A stretch of DNA of 64,000 bases from Pseudomonas sp. RSB 5.4 (lineage in GTDB: Bacteria > Pseudomonadota > Gammaproteobacteria > Pseudomonadales > Pseudomonadaceae): assembly GCF_037126175.1 (NCBI RefSeq), contig NZ_CP146986.1:3004501-3068500 (forward strand). The letters are read 5' to 3'. The notes below the pieces were generated by a model. That model made no database searches and was not told the DNA's origin. It saw nothing but the letters and a program-made list of their open reading frames with translations. The number at the start of each line of letters is the position of its first letter. The first letter of the stretch is position 1. Of this stretch, positions 10,178 through 18,077 are shown piece after piece. A program made the position numbers and the translations under genes.

Positions 10178-11161
10178 ATGAAATTCAATCTCGCCTACTG
10201 CCTCAGCCTCGACGACAAGTTGTCGATCTATGACGTGCGCGATCTCAATTTCGATGAGACGGTGGCGTTCGATTCGGCCAAAGAGCATTTCCAGTGCCCC
10301 AACGATGCCTGTCGCGCCGCATTCGATGCAGCCAACGAGTTGGGCACGTTCAACGCCAAGAACGTGAATTACGTGCGCACGCCGCACTTCAAGAATCTGC
10401 CCACGACGCAGCATGTGGCGGCTTGTCCGTATATGAGTTTGAAGGCGTCGGCATCTGGCGTTGAGGCGGCGGATGGTGAGGTGGATGACGGGCGGGAGGA
10501 GCATTTTCCGTCGGAGTTGTTGCTGACGCGGCGTGAATATGTGCGCAAGCCTATTGCGCCAGCGGATGCGGCGGATGTGTTGCGGGATGATCCGGTGCGG
10601 GTGGCGCAGGTGAGTTCCAGGGAGTCGCCGGGGCGTGAGACGGCGCCGGACAAGACCAGTGTGTTCGCGCATCCGGTGGAGTGTTTTGTGTCGAACTTCG
10701 CCGACAAGGAGTTGCTCAAGCGCATGCCGTTGAAGATCGGCGAGCACACGGCGCCTTATGGCTCGTTCTTCAAGAAGATCGAGTATCTGACGGATAACAA
10801 GGGGCTGATTTACTGGGGCAAGATCAAGGAGATCAAGGATTACACCCAGAGTTTTCGCATCGATTTCGAGCAGAAGGTCTGGTTCAAGCAGGCGGATGAG
10901 GCGAAGAAGAAGCCGTATTCGGTGAACGTGTATTTGAGCAAGAAGTTGATCGACAACTACCGCAAGCGCAAGGCGTTTCTGGAAGAGATCAAGCATGCGA
11001 TCGACAGCGACAAGGAGTTGTTCTGTTTCTTCTATGGCGTGACGCCGGAGTTGAAGCAGGTGCCGAGCAAGAAGAACCCCGAACAGACGTTCGGGGTGTT
11101 CAGTGCCAACATTGAGAACCTGGATCACTTTATTGTGCGGGAGGCGCCGGGGTTGGCGTGA
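10178..11161 (+). CDS. Unknown protein with N-terminal CxxxxC/HxxxxC zinc-finger-like module
   Basis: The 327-residue protein has FQCPNDACRAAF (about 39-50) and HVAACPYM (about 82-89), giving C-x4-C and H-x4-C ligands around YVRTPHFKNL, a pattern like the N-terminal zinc module of CoiA-type proteins. Residues 90-165 are a low-complexity charged linker. The C-terminal half (EYLTDNKGLIYWGKIKEIKD onward) is well formed but unrecognised. The ATG at 10178 is chosen because conserved-looking sequence starts there; an upstream extension is proline-rich and unlikely. The distance from the HNH gene and intervening REPs argue against co-transcription. Function unknown. Confidence 0.7.
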   Translation: MKFNLAYCLSLDDKLSIYDVRDLNFDETVAFDSAKEHFQCPNDACRAAFDAANELGTFNAKNVNYVRTPHFKNLPTTQHVAACPYMSLKASASGVEAADGEVDDGREEHFPSELLLTRREYVRKPIAPADAADVLRDDPVRVAQVSSRESPGRETAPDKTSVFAHPVECFVSNFADKELLKRMPLKIGEHTAPYGSFFKKIEYLTDNKGLIYWGKIKEIKDYTQSFRIDFEQKVWFKQADEAKKKPYSVNVYLSKKLIDNYRKRKAFLEEIKHAIDSDKELFCFFYGVTPELKQVPSKKNPEQTFGVFSANIENLDHFIVREAPGLA

Positions 11162-11164
11162 CGG

Positions 11165-12304
11165 TTAGCTTTTGGGCAATTGCAGTTTGGCTGCACCACG
11201 GTGCTGGTTGACCAGCGAGTACGGCAGCACTGACCAATCGGGGTTGTCGCAGTTACGTTGGTAACGGGCGAAGTAAGCGCCCAGGTAAATCCCCTTCGGC
11301 GTGAAGTGCCAGTTGGAATAGCCCCAGACACTTTCATCGGTGTAATCGCAGTTGCCATCGTCTTCGGCGGGCTTCTTCATTTCTTCGGGGTACAGCGTGG
11401 TGAACTGTTTGACCAGCCACGGCGCCATGACTTTCATCTGATCGTATTCGGTGGCCGCGTTTTTCGGTTCACCGATCCACAGCACATCTTTTAGTTTCAA
11501 CAATTCGCCGGTGTGGACGTCGAGGTTGATTGGCGAACTGCCGAAATCCGGGTGGGCGCCGCCGCAGCTGTAACCGGTGGAGATGTCCAGGCTGACCACG
11601 TCGGGCGAGAGAAACTCGGGGGCAGCCCCTTGATCGAACTCGGCATATTCCCCGCCATCCATCATGCAGCGGTGATAGTCGATGACTTCAGTCCAGAGCC
11701 GTCCGAGCAGGTGGTTATTAATCCGCTGCTGCTCTTCTTTCGTATAGCCGGACTCGACACTGAACAACGATATCTTTGACTCAGGCTCCGTCCACCATTG
11801 CAGGTCGTAGCCCATGAAGTTTTCTTTCTTCTCCGGTTTGAGCTTGAGCCCCTGTAAGCGCAAATACTCGTAGGGATCGCTCTTCGGCAAAGTGCCAATA
11901 AAGGGCAGCGTAGTTGCGCTCGGCGCAGGAAGTTTGGCTTCGGTCAGTTGCACCGGCAGCTTTTTGCCCTTGGGGTTTTGCCATTCGCCCTGCCAACCAT
12001 TGGCGGTGGATTTCAACTTCAGGGTTGGCTGCGGTTTGTCGTCGCCATAGCGGTTGTTGCCTTCAACAAGGTTCAACGTGCTGTCTTGCAGCGAGCCGCT
12101 GAGTTCCAGGTCGCGGTGATACTTCTCGTAGAAGTAGCGGCCGGTGACTTCGTCCTGCTGCGTGGTGTTGAGCTCCACCACAATCGGCATCTTGCCCAGC
12201 GTACCGGTGAACACGCGCCGGCCATCTTCGGCATGGGTGGTGGTGGAAATCAGTGTGAACAGCGCCGCAGCGTATGGCGCCAGGCGCAGCAGTCCCTTGA
12301 GCAT
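11165..12304 (-). CDS. Secreted DUF3298/RsiV-like domain protein
   Basis: The 379-residue protein has a signal peptide ending at about STTTHA-E. Residues 25-110 form a beta-rich part (VFTGTLGKMPIVVELN). The C-terminal region, with GGAHPDFGSSPINLDVHTGELLKLKD split over about 248-275 and HFTPKGIYLGAYFARYQ and LPYSLV near the end, resembles DUF3298/PdaC-like domains. It is probably periplasmic. Function unknown. It ends three bases from the convergent zinc-finger-like gene. Confidence 0.7.
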   Translation of the reverse strand: MLKGLLRLAPYAAALFTLISTTTHAEDGRRVFTGTLGKMPIVVELNTTQQDEVTGRYFYEKYHRDLELSGSLQDSTLNLVEGNNRYGDDKPQPTLKLKSTANGWQGEWQNPKGKKLPVQLTEAKLPAPSATTLPFIGTLPKSDPYEYLRLQGLKLKPEKKENFMGYDLQWWTEPESKISLFSVESGYTKEEQQRINNHLLGRLWTEVIDYHRCMMDGGEYAEFDQGAAPEFLSPDVVSLDISTGYSCGGAHPDFGSSPINLDVHTGELLKLKDVLWIGEPKNAATEYDQMKVMAPWLVKQFTTLYPEEMKKPAEDDGNCDYTDESVWGYSNWHFTPKGIYLGAYFARYQRNCDNPDWSVLPYSLVNQHRGAAKLQLPKS

Positions 12305-12367
12305 GGATCGATCCCTGAATGAATGAGGCTGCGAAGTATGCAGAGGATGCGCGCAGGAATCGAGGCT

Positions 12368-13183
12368 CTACTTGAGCAGCATGCCCAGCATCACGACGAT
12401 TAACAGACCGATATACACCCAAGCATGCACCCGATCCGGTATCCGCCCGATCCACGGCGTGGCCAAGCGAATCCCGACCAACGACCCCGCCGTCAACACC
12501 GCAAACGCCAGCAAGTCCACATACCCGACAAACCACGCGCCCAGATCCATCTTGCTGAAACCGGCCAGTGCCATGTAGGTCAGCGTTCCGGCCAATGCCA
12601 CCGGCACGCTCAGCGGGTTCGCCATGGACGTGGCCTGGGACATGCTCAGTCCGCAGCGGCGCAACAGCGGCACGGTCATGACGCTTCCTCCTACACCGAG
12701 GAACGTGGCGATGGCGCCGATGCCTACACCGCCGCCGGATGTTTCTGTACTGCGGAGTCGGCGTGGGATGACGCCTTCGCTGCGGGTGAGGAAGCCGCGT
12801 CTGAGCAGGCAGTCGATGATGGTCACGCCGAGGTAGGCGATGAAGGCGTAGCGAATGATTTCGCCGCTGGCCCACACCGCGGCTATCGCGCCGATGATCG
12901 CGCCGAGGGCGATGAAGCCGCCGAGCGGCCACAGGTATTGGCGGATCAGGTTGCCGGCGCGGCGGTGTTTGTCGGTGGCGATCAGGGCGTTGACGATCAT
13001 CACGCAGGTCGAAGTGGCGACGGCGATGTGCATTGCCGATTGGCCGATGGGGTCGTCGGCGCCGTGGCTGGCGCTGAGCATGCGGTAGAGCAGCGGCACG
13101 ACGACGAAGCCGCCGCCGAAGCCGAACAGGACGGCGGTGATGCCGGTCAGGCAGCCGAAGAGAGTCAGCAGTAGGTAGAACAT
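12368..13183 (-). CDS. TauE/SafE family sulfite/anion exporter
   Basis: The 271-residue protein is almost entirely hydrophobic with about eight membrane segments in two related halves: FGFGGGFVVVPLLYRML at about 22 and FLGVGGSVMTVPLLRRCGLS at about 165. These glycine-rich motifs mark TauE/SafE (DUF81) transporters, which export sulfite, sulfonates or other organic anions. It is divergent from an AraC-type regulator (112-base gap), which may control it. The substrate cannot be deduced. Confidence 0.88.
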   Translation of the reverse strand: MFYLLLTLFGCLTGITAVLFGFGGGFVVVPLLYRMLSASHGADDPIGQSAMHIAVATSTCVMIVNALIATDKHRRAGNLIRQYLWPLGGFIALGAIIGAIAAVWASGEIIRYAFIAYLGVTIIDCLLRRGFLTRSEGVIPRRLRSTETSGGGVGIGAIATFLGVGGSVMTVPLLRRCGLSMSQATSMANPLSVPVALAGTLTYMALAGFSKMDLGAWFVGYVDLLAFAVLTAGSLVGIRLATPWIGRIPDRVHAWVYIGLLIVVMLGMLLK

Positions 13184-13295
13184 GGCGCGTCTTCCGGTGA
13201 TGGCGAGCTGTCGACGATAGAGCGACGCGGCTTGGCCTGCTTCAGCAACTCAGCCAATAATGTTTGCGTTTACGCCAATCAACGGGACGCCCTCC

Positions 13296-14063
13296 ATGCG
13301 CAATATTTCGATCAGTCAGTTGGATGACACGCCGCGCCCGGTGGTGGCGATCGGTACGGATTATTCCCACGGCCATCTGTTGCCATTTCATACACACCGG
13401 CGGGCGCAATTGCTGTACGGCGCGACCGGGGTGATGCAGGTTCGTACTCATGACGGCAACTGGGTAGTGCCGCCGCAACGGGCGGTGTGGATTCCGCCGG
13501 GAGTGGCGCATGAAGTGCTGATGCTCGGCGTGAGTACGCGCAGTTTGTACATCGAGCCGGGGGCGGTAGATTTGGGCCAGCGTTGTCAGGTGATCAGCGT
13601 TTCACCGTTGATGCGGCACTTGTTGATGGAAGCCGTGGAAGTGCCGCTGACTTATGACCTCGAAGGACGCGACGGCGTATTGATCGACCTGCTGCTGCAT
13701 GAACTGGCGCGCAGTGCGCCCCTGCCCTTGCACATTCCGCTGCCGACTGACGGAAAGCTCCTGGCTTTGTGTCAGACCTTTCTGCTTCAGCCGAACACCC
13801 ATCAGTCGCCGCAACACTGGGCCGAGCAGTTGCACATAAGCTTGCGCACCTTCAACAGATTGTTTCGGCAGCAGACCGGGTTGAGCTTCAGCCAATGGCG
13901 GCAACAGGCCTGCGTGGTGCTGGCGCTGGCGCGGTTGGCCGCCGGTGAGGCGGTGACGCGAATCGCCCTGGATTTCGGTTATGAAAGCCCGGCGGCATTC
14001 TCGACGATGTTCCGGCGCATCCTTGGACAGGCACCGTCCGTCTGGTTGGAGGCGGCGAATTAG
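13296..14063 (+). CDS. AraC-family regulator with N-terminal cupin
   Basis: The 255-residue protein (from MRNISISQLDDTP) has a cupin sensor at about 20-90 (HTHRRAQLLYGATGVMQVRT and VPPQRAVWIPPGVAHEV) and a C-terminal two-helix AraC domain (LHISLRTFNRLFRQQTGLSF; IALDFGYESPAAFSTMFRR). It resembles NimR-like repressors that control an adjacent exporter, and it lies divergent to the TauE/SafE gene. An in-frame ATG at 13260 would add 12 residues; the shorter start sits nearer the conserved region. Neither has a strong ribosome site. Confidence 0.88.
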   Translation: MRNISISQLDDTPRPVVAIGTDYSHGHLLPFHTHRRAQLLYGATGVMQVRTHDGNWVVPPQRAVWIPPGVAHEVLMLGVSTRSLYIEPGAVDLGQRCQVISVSPLMRHLLMEAVEVPLTYDLEGRDGVLIDLLLHELARSAPLPLHIPLPTDGKLLALCQTFLLQPNTHQSPQHWAEQLHISLRTFNRLFRQQTGLSFSQWRQQACVVLALARLAAGEAVTRIALDFGYESPAAFSTMFRRILGQAPSVWLEAAN

Positions 14064-14102
14064 GGCAAATCAAAAAATGCGTTTGATCCCGGCCGAAAAC
14101 AA

Positions 14103-14118
14103 CTGTACAAAAACACAG
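14103..14118. promoter_or_regulatory. LexA-type SOS box
   Basis: CTGTACAAAAACACAG fits CTGT-N8-ACAG, with a further TA on the right matching the extended LexA consensus. It lies 38 bases before the start of a small HTH gene and would overlap a promoter TGTACA. Inferred from sequence only. Confidence 0.6.
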
Positions 14119-14156
14119 TACATTTTCAATCAGCACTCTCGAGCCCGGAGCACACC

Positions 14157-14471
14157 ATGGCCTCTCTTGCGATGAACCACATCCTCGAACGCATTGCCCT
14201 TTTCCAGTTCACCCCGACGCACTGCGTCCAGGCCCGAGCGATGCTGGGCTGGAGCGTGGAACAGCTGTCGCGCGAAGCGGAGGTTGCGGTGGACGATATC
14301 CAGCGGTTTGAAGCGCAGCAGGACGTGGCGGATGCGGCGCGGTTGGCGTTGGCTTATCGGTTTGAGGCGCAGGGGCTGGTGTTTTTTCCGGGGTTTGCGC
14401 CGGGTCGCAGTGCGAGTATGGGCGCGCCATCGGAAGCAGTGGGGCGTGGGGATTATGCGATGGCTGAATAA
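14157..14471 (+). CDS. Small XRE-like helix-turn-helix protein
   Basis: The 104-residue protein contains an HTH at about 20-70: CVQARAMLGWSVEQLSREAE followed by VDDIQRFEAQ, the pattern of XRE-type regulators of pseudomonads. LAYRFEAQGLVFFPGF fits the usual end of that domain. A second in-frame ATG at 14172 (MNHILERIALF) is also possible. The LexA-type box upstream suggests DNA-damage induction. A second HTH gene starts 12 bases after its stop, so they form a pair. Confidence 0.75.
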   Translation: MASLAMNHILERIALFQFTPTHCVQARAMLGWSVEQLSREAEVAVDDIQRFEAQQDVADAARLALAYRFEAQGLVFFPGFAPGRSASMGAPSEAVGRGDYAMAE

Positions 14472-14482
14472 GGACGTGGAAA

Positions 14483-14749
14483 TTGAGTGAAATCGAAGAA
14501 AGCAAAGGTTGTGTTTATAAGGATCTGGAAGGCGTGGATGCGAGTGACATGCAAAATAAGGCCCGGCATGTCACACGATTAGCTGCACTCATAGAAACAG
14601 CTCCCGTGAGCAAAGCCGACGTAGCTCAAAGACTTGGTTTGAATCCGGAAAGTCTGGAAGAGATTCTCCGGGGGAAATTCCGCGACATAAACGTTTCCAC
14701 GTTGGTGAGCTATGGGGACTTGATGTCGGAAAACAATCTCGAAAAATAA
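14483..14749 (+). CDS. HigA/XRE-like helix-turn-helix protein
   Basis: The 88-residue protein uses a TTG start at 14483 with AAGGA 7 bases upstream; an ATG at 14549 (MQNKARHVTRL) would give a shorter product. The core ARHVTRLAALIETAPVSKAD and VAQRLGLNPESLEEILRGKF is an XRE-type HTH like those of HigA-type antitoxins. No RelE/HigB-type toxin gene is adjacent; its neighbour is another HTH protein. It shares the LexA-box promoter by position. A hairpin terminator follows the stop. Confidence 0.7.
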   Translation: MSEIEESKGCVYKDLEGVDASDMQNKARHVTRLAALIETAPVSKADVAQRLGLNPESLEEILRGKFRDINVSTLVSYGDLMSENNLEK

Positions 14750-14778
14750 GGTTCGCCTCTATGGAGGCGAACCGGTTT
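14750..14778 (+). terminator. Hairpin terminator after the HTH pair
   Basis: GGTTCGCCTC and GAGGCGAACC are perfect 10-base arms around TATG, followed by GGTTTTA, directly after the TAA stop. Confidence 0.75.
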
Positions 14779-14785
14779 TAACTCC

Positions 14786-15841
14786 TCAGGCGTTCTGCAC
14801 CACCCCTTCACTCTCCCCTTCAACCGCCAACCACCACGCACTCCCGCGCTGCGGCTGCATAAGGTTGAACGCCTCGCCCATTTGCGGCGTGGTGATCGCA
14901 ACACTGCGTTCCCAGGCCAGTGACAGGATGCGATCAAACGGTTCGTGCCAGGCGTGCATCGCCAGGTCGAAGGTGCCGTTGTGGATCGGAAACAGCCAAC
15001 GGCCCTTGAGGTCGATGTGCGCTTGCAGGGTTTCTTCGGGTTGCATGTGCACGTGCGGCCATTCGACGTTGTAGGCGCCGGTTTCCATCAGGGTCAGGTC
15101 GAATGGGCCATACTGTTCGCCGATGCGTTTGAAGCCGTCGAAGTAGCCGCTGTCGCCGCTGAAGAAGATCCGCGTGTCGCCGTCGATCATCACCCACGAG
15201 GCCCAGAGGGTGCTGTTGCCGTCGAACAGGCCACGGCCGGAGAAATGCTGCGATGGGGTGGCGACGAAGCGGATGCCGGCAATTTCAGTGCCCTGCCACC
15301 AGTCGTATTGACGGACTTTGCTGGCGTCGATGCCCCACTTGATCAGGGTATCGCCGACGCCCAGCGGGGTCAGGAAGTAATTGGTTTTAGCCGCCAGGTT
15401 CAGTACCGCCTGGTAATCGAGGTGGTCGTAGTGGTTGTGCGACAGGATCACCGCTTCGATCGGCGGCAACTGGTCGATGCTGATCGGCGGCTGGTGAAAG
15501 CGTTTCGGGCCGGCCCATTGCACTGGCGAGGCGCGCTCGGCGAAGACCGGATCGGTGATCCAGAATTTGTCGCGCAGTTTCAGCAGCAAGGTCGAGTGTC
15601 CGAGGCGGTAGACGCTGTGGTTGGGGGCTGCCAGCAAGTCTTCACGCGTCAGCGCGTGCACCGGGATCGCAGCGGCGGGACGAGTATTGCGTGGCTTGTG
15701 AAAGATCATGTTCCACATGATCCGCAGCATTTTGCGCAGGCCTTCGCGTTGCACCGGCGCATGGTTACGGAACAGTCCTTGATCCTGGCGAGAGGCTTCA
15801 GGCGTGGAAGTTTGATCCGCAGGGAATTCTGGGTTGGCCAT
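14786..15841 (-). CDS. MBL-fold metal-dependent hydrolase (RomA/NAPE-PLD-like)
   Basis: The 351-residue protein has the metallo-beta-lactamase HxHxDH motif in the form ILSHNHYDHLDY at about 134, preceded by HSTLLLKLRDKFWITDPVF. Later ligands are suggested by FFSGDSGYFDGF (about 227) and FPIHNGTFDLAMHAWHEPF (about 290). The order fits the RomA/YcbL-like outer group containing NAPE-phospholipase D relatives. The substrate is unknown. It is divergent from a TetR regulator, with an inverted repeat in the shared 215-base gap. Confidence 0.87.
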   Translation of the reverse strand: MANPEFPADQTSTPEASRQDQGLFRNHAPVQREGLRKMLRIMWNMIFHKPRNTRPAAAIPVHALTREDLLAAPNHSVYRLGHSTLLLKLRDKFWITDPVFAERASPVQWAGPKRFHQPPISIDQLPPIEAVILSHNHYDHLDYQAVLNLAAKTNYFLTPLGVGDTLIKWGIDASKVRQYDWWQGTEIAGIRFVATPSQHFSGRGLFDGNSTLWASWVMIDGDTRIFFSGDSGYFDGFKRIGEQYGPFDLTLMETGAYNVEWPHVHMQPEETLQAHIDLKGRWLFPIHNGTFDLAMHAWHEPFDRILSLAWERSVAITTPQMGEAFNLMQPQRGSAWWLAVEGESEGVVQNA

Positions 15842-15964
15842 GACTGAGAGACTCCAGAAAAACCGCGCAATTCACGGTTTTTCACGGTGGGACGATAAAT
15901 GGCCAAGGCACGCACGCATCAGCCGAACTGTCTGGTTTTTAGGTTGCGCGGATTAACGCAACAT

Positions 15965-15980
15965 TACACTGGGCGGTGTA
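15965..15980. promoter_or_regulatory. Candidate TetR operator
   Basis: TACAC-TGGGCG-GTGTA is a perfect inverted repeat in the gap between the MBL hydrolase and the TetR gene, 77 bases before the latter's ATG. Position and symmetry suit a TetR dimer; binding is inferred. Confidence 0.5.
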
Positions 15981-16056
15981 GTTTCTAGGTTGCATCAAAC
16001 CGGATGACAAGTAAACTGCCAAGTGTAATCCCCCCCTTCTCTGCCGAAGCGTACTT

Positions 16057-16665
16057 ATGACAGCTCCAAAGCGCCTCACCGACCGCAAACGCGAAGCCAT
16101 CATTCAGGCGGCGATTGCCGAATTCCGTGCCAACGGGTTCGAGATCACCAGCATGGACAAGATCGCGGCCACCGCCGGGGTGTCGAAGCGCACGGTGTAC
16201 AACCATTTCCCGAGCAAAGAAGAACTGTTCGCCGAAATTCTCAACCAGCTCTGGGCACGCATCACTGCCGAACAGGCCGTGACCTATCGCCCGGATCAGC
16301 CGCTGCGCGAGCAACTGCAGCAGATGTTGTTGGCTAAACTGCAGATGATGGCCGATGACAATTTTCTCGGTCTGGCGCGGGTGGCGATTGCCGCCACCAT
16401 CCATTCTCCGGAGCGCGCGCAGGATATGGTGGCGCGCATGGGCGAGCGGGAAGAAGGCTTGACGGTGTGGATTCGCGCCGCTCAGGCGGATGGTCGGCTC
16501 AAAGCCGTTGATCCGGAGTTCGCCGCGCAGCAGGTGCAGGGGCTGTTGAAGTCGTTTGGTTTCTGGCCGCAGATTTCCATGGGCCAGGCGCCGCTGGATG
16601 CGGCAACACAACAAGCCGTGGCCGAGTCGGCAATGGAGATGTTTCTGGCGCGATACCATCTCTAG
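16057..16665 (+). CDS. TetR/AcrR-family regulator
   Basis: The 202-residue protein has the TetR HTH at about 10-55: IIQAAIAEFRANGFEITSMD then IAATAGVSKRTVYNHFPSKE. The C-terminal ligand domain resembles the AefR-like subgroup. It probably represses itself and the divergent MBL hydrolase through the shared operator candidate. The ligand is unknown. Confidence 0.9.
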   Translation: MTAPKRLTDRKREAIIQAAIAEFRANGFEITSMDKIAATAGVSKRTVYNHFPSKEELFAEILNQLWARITAEQAVTYRPDQPLREQLQQMLLAKLQMMADDNFLGLARVAIAATIHSPERAQDMVARMGEREEGLTVWIRAAQADGRLKAVDPEFAAQQVQGLLKSFGFWPQISMGQAPLDAATQQAVAESAMEMFLARYHL

Positions 16666-16821
16666 ACCGCCCCTCTCCTGCACCCATCGCGATTAAATGG
16701 CTCGGAAGGACACTGATTATTCCCGCTGGAATAAATGACAATGTCCGACATTTGACCGACGAACGGTCAGCCTGAAAAAGACACTGCAAAGTATTTCAGG
16801 ATGAATCTGGCGCAGGACATC

Positions 16822-17895
16822 ATGGAAAACCAACGCGGCAAAGGCTTGTCATTTGCCAGACGCATCTATCTGCCCAGGGCCATCGGTCTGGGCGTCGGCT
16901 TTTTCAGCGTCGCGGCAGCGCTGTATCCGCTGCACATGCCGGCCTGGCTATGGGCGCTGCTGGTGTTAAACGGTTTTATCTGGCCGCATCTGGCCTTTCA
17001 GGTTTCGACCCGCTCGAACTTTCCCTACCACGCCGAACGTCGCAATCTGTTGTACGACTCGTTGTGCGGCGGCTTCTGGACCGCGTGTTTTCAGTTCAAC
17101 CCGCTGACCACCGTGACCATCCTGTCGATGATGACCATGAACAATGTCGCCGCCGGGGGCCGACGCCTGTTCGTATTCGGTGCACTCGCCCAGTTCGCCG
17201 GGGTGCTGCTGGGCTGGGCAATTTTCGGTTTCAAGTTCAGCCTGACCATGACGCAGATCCAGGTCTGGGCCTGCCTGCCGATGCTCACCCTTTATCCACT
17301 GGCACTGGGCATGGTGTCTTATCAACTGGCGATCAAACTCGCCCAGCACAAACGAGCGTTGAGCGCCCTGAGCCGCACCGACAGCCTCACCGGGCTGCTC
17401 AATCACGGCGCCTGGAAAGATCTGCTGCACAGCAAATTCGAGCGCTGCCAGCAGCAGCACGTCCCGGACATTCTGGCGCTGATCGACATCGATCACTTCA
17501 AGACCATCAACGATAACTACGGGCACATCATTGGTGACGCTGTGCTACGCCATCTGGCCCGTGAACTCAAACTGCTGGCCGAAGGTGAACCGGCGGGCCG
17601 GTATGGCGGCGACGAGTTCTGCGTGATCCTGCCCGACCAACCACTGCTCAAGGCCGAGGCGCGGATGGAACAATTGCGCCAGGCCTTGCACCAGTACCGT
17701 CATCCCGATGTGCCGGAATTGCGGGTCAGCCTGAGTATCGGCCTGGCGCGCTTTCAGCCTTCCTACACCGATGCGATTGCCTGGCTGGATGACGCCGACA
17801 AGGCGCTGTACACCGCCAAACACACGGGGCGCAACACGATCAGCGTGGCGCTGGGTCGTCCGAGCTCAAACGACGCCAGCCAATTCAGCCTTTGA
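16822..17895 (+). CDS. MASE2-GGDEF diguanylate cyclase
   Basis: The 357-residue protein has an N-terminal MASE2-type membrane sensor (about 1-170, five to six helices, with RIYLPRAIGLGVGFF) and a C-terminal GGDEF domain. Active-site residues are intact: DIDHFKTINDNYGH and RYGGDEF. The position of the inhibitory RxxD site reads AEGE, so product feedback through that site should be absent. It would make c-di-GMP at the inner membrane, like AdrA/DgcC. The ATG at 16822 is preferred because CAGGA lies just upstream; the ATG at 16801 has no ribosome site. Confidence 0.92.
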   Translation: MENQRGKGLSFARRIYLPRAIGLGVGFFSVAAALYPLHMPAWLWALLVLNGFIWPHLAFQVSTRSNFPYHAERRNLLYDSLCGGFWTACFQFNPLTTVTILSMMTMNNVAAGGRRLFVFGALAQFAGVLLGWAIFGFKFSLTMTQIQVWACLPMLTLYPLALGMVSYQLAIKLAQHKRALSALSRTDSLTGLLNHGAWKDLLHSKFERCQQQHVPDILALIDIDHFKTINDNYGHIIGDAVLRHLARELKLLAEGEPAGRYGGDEFCVILPDQPLLKAEARMEQLRQALHQYRHPDVPELRVSLSIGLARFQPSYTDAIAWLDDADKALYTAKHTGRNTISVALGRPSSNDASQFSL

Positions 17896-18077
17896 AAAAG
17901 CTCTACACATGTTGGCGCACTTTCTTGTACAAGATTAATTAGTTTGTATAAGATTGGCGCGTCAGCCTGGATGCTGGCACTTTGCAGTTAATGGCAAATG
18001 TTCATCCGGCATTTGCTCTGCCAGCGCGGAAACAGGGACACAAACCTCGTCTTTCCCTACTTCCAGGTACTGCTCAC

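Noticed and set aside
14483..14749. Classical HigBA toxin-antitoxin module
   Set aside because: The neighbour is another HTH protein, not a RelE/HigB-type toxin.
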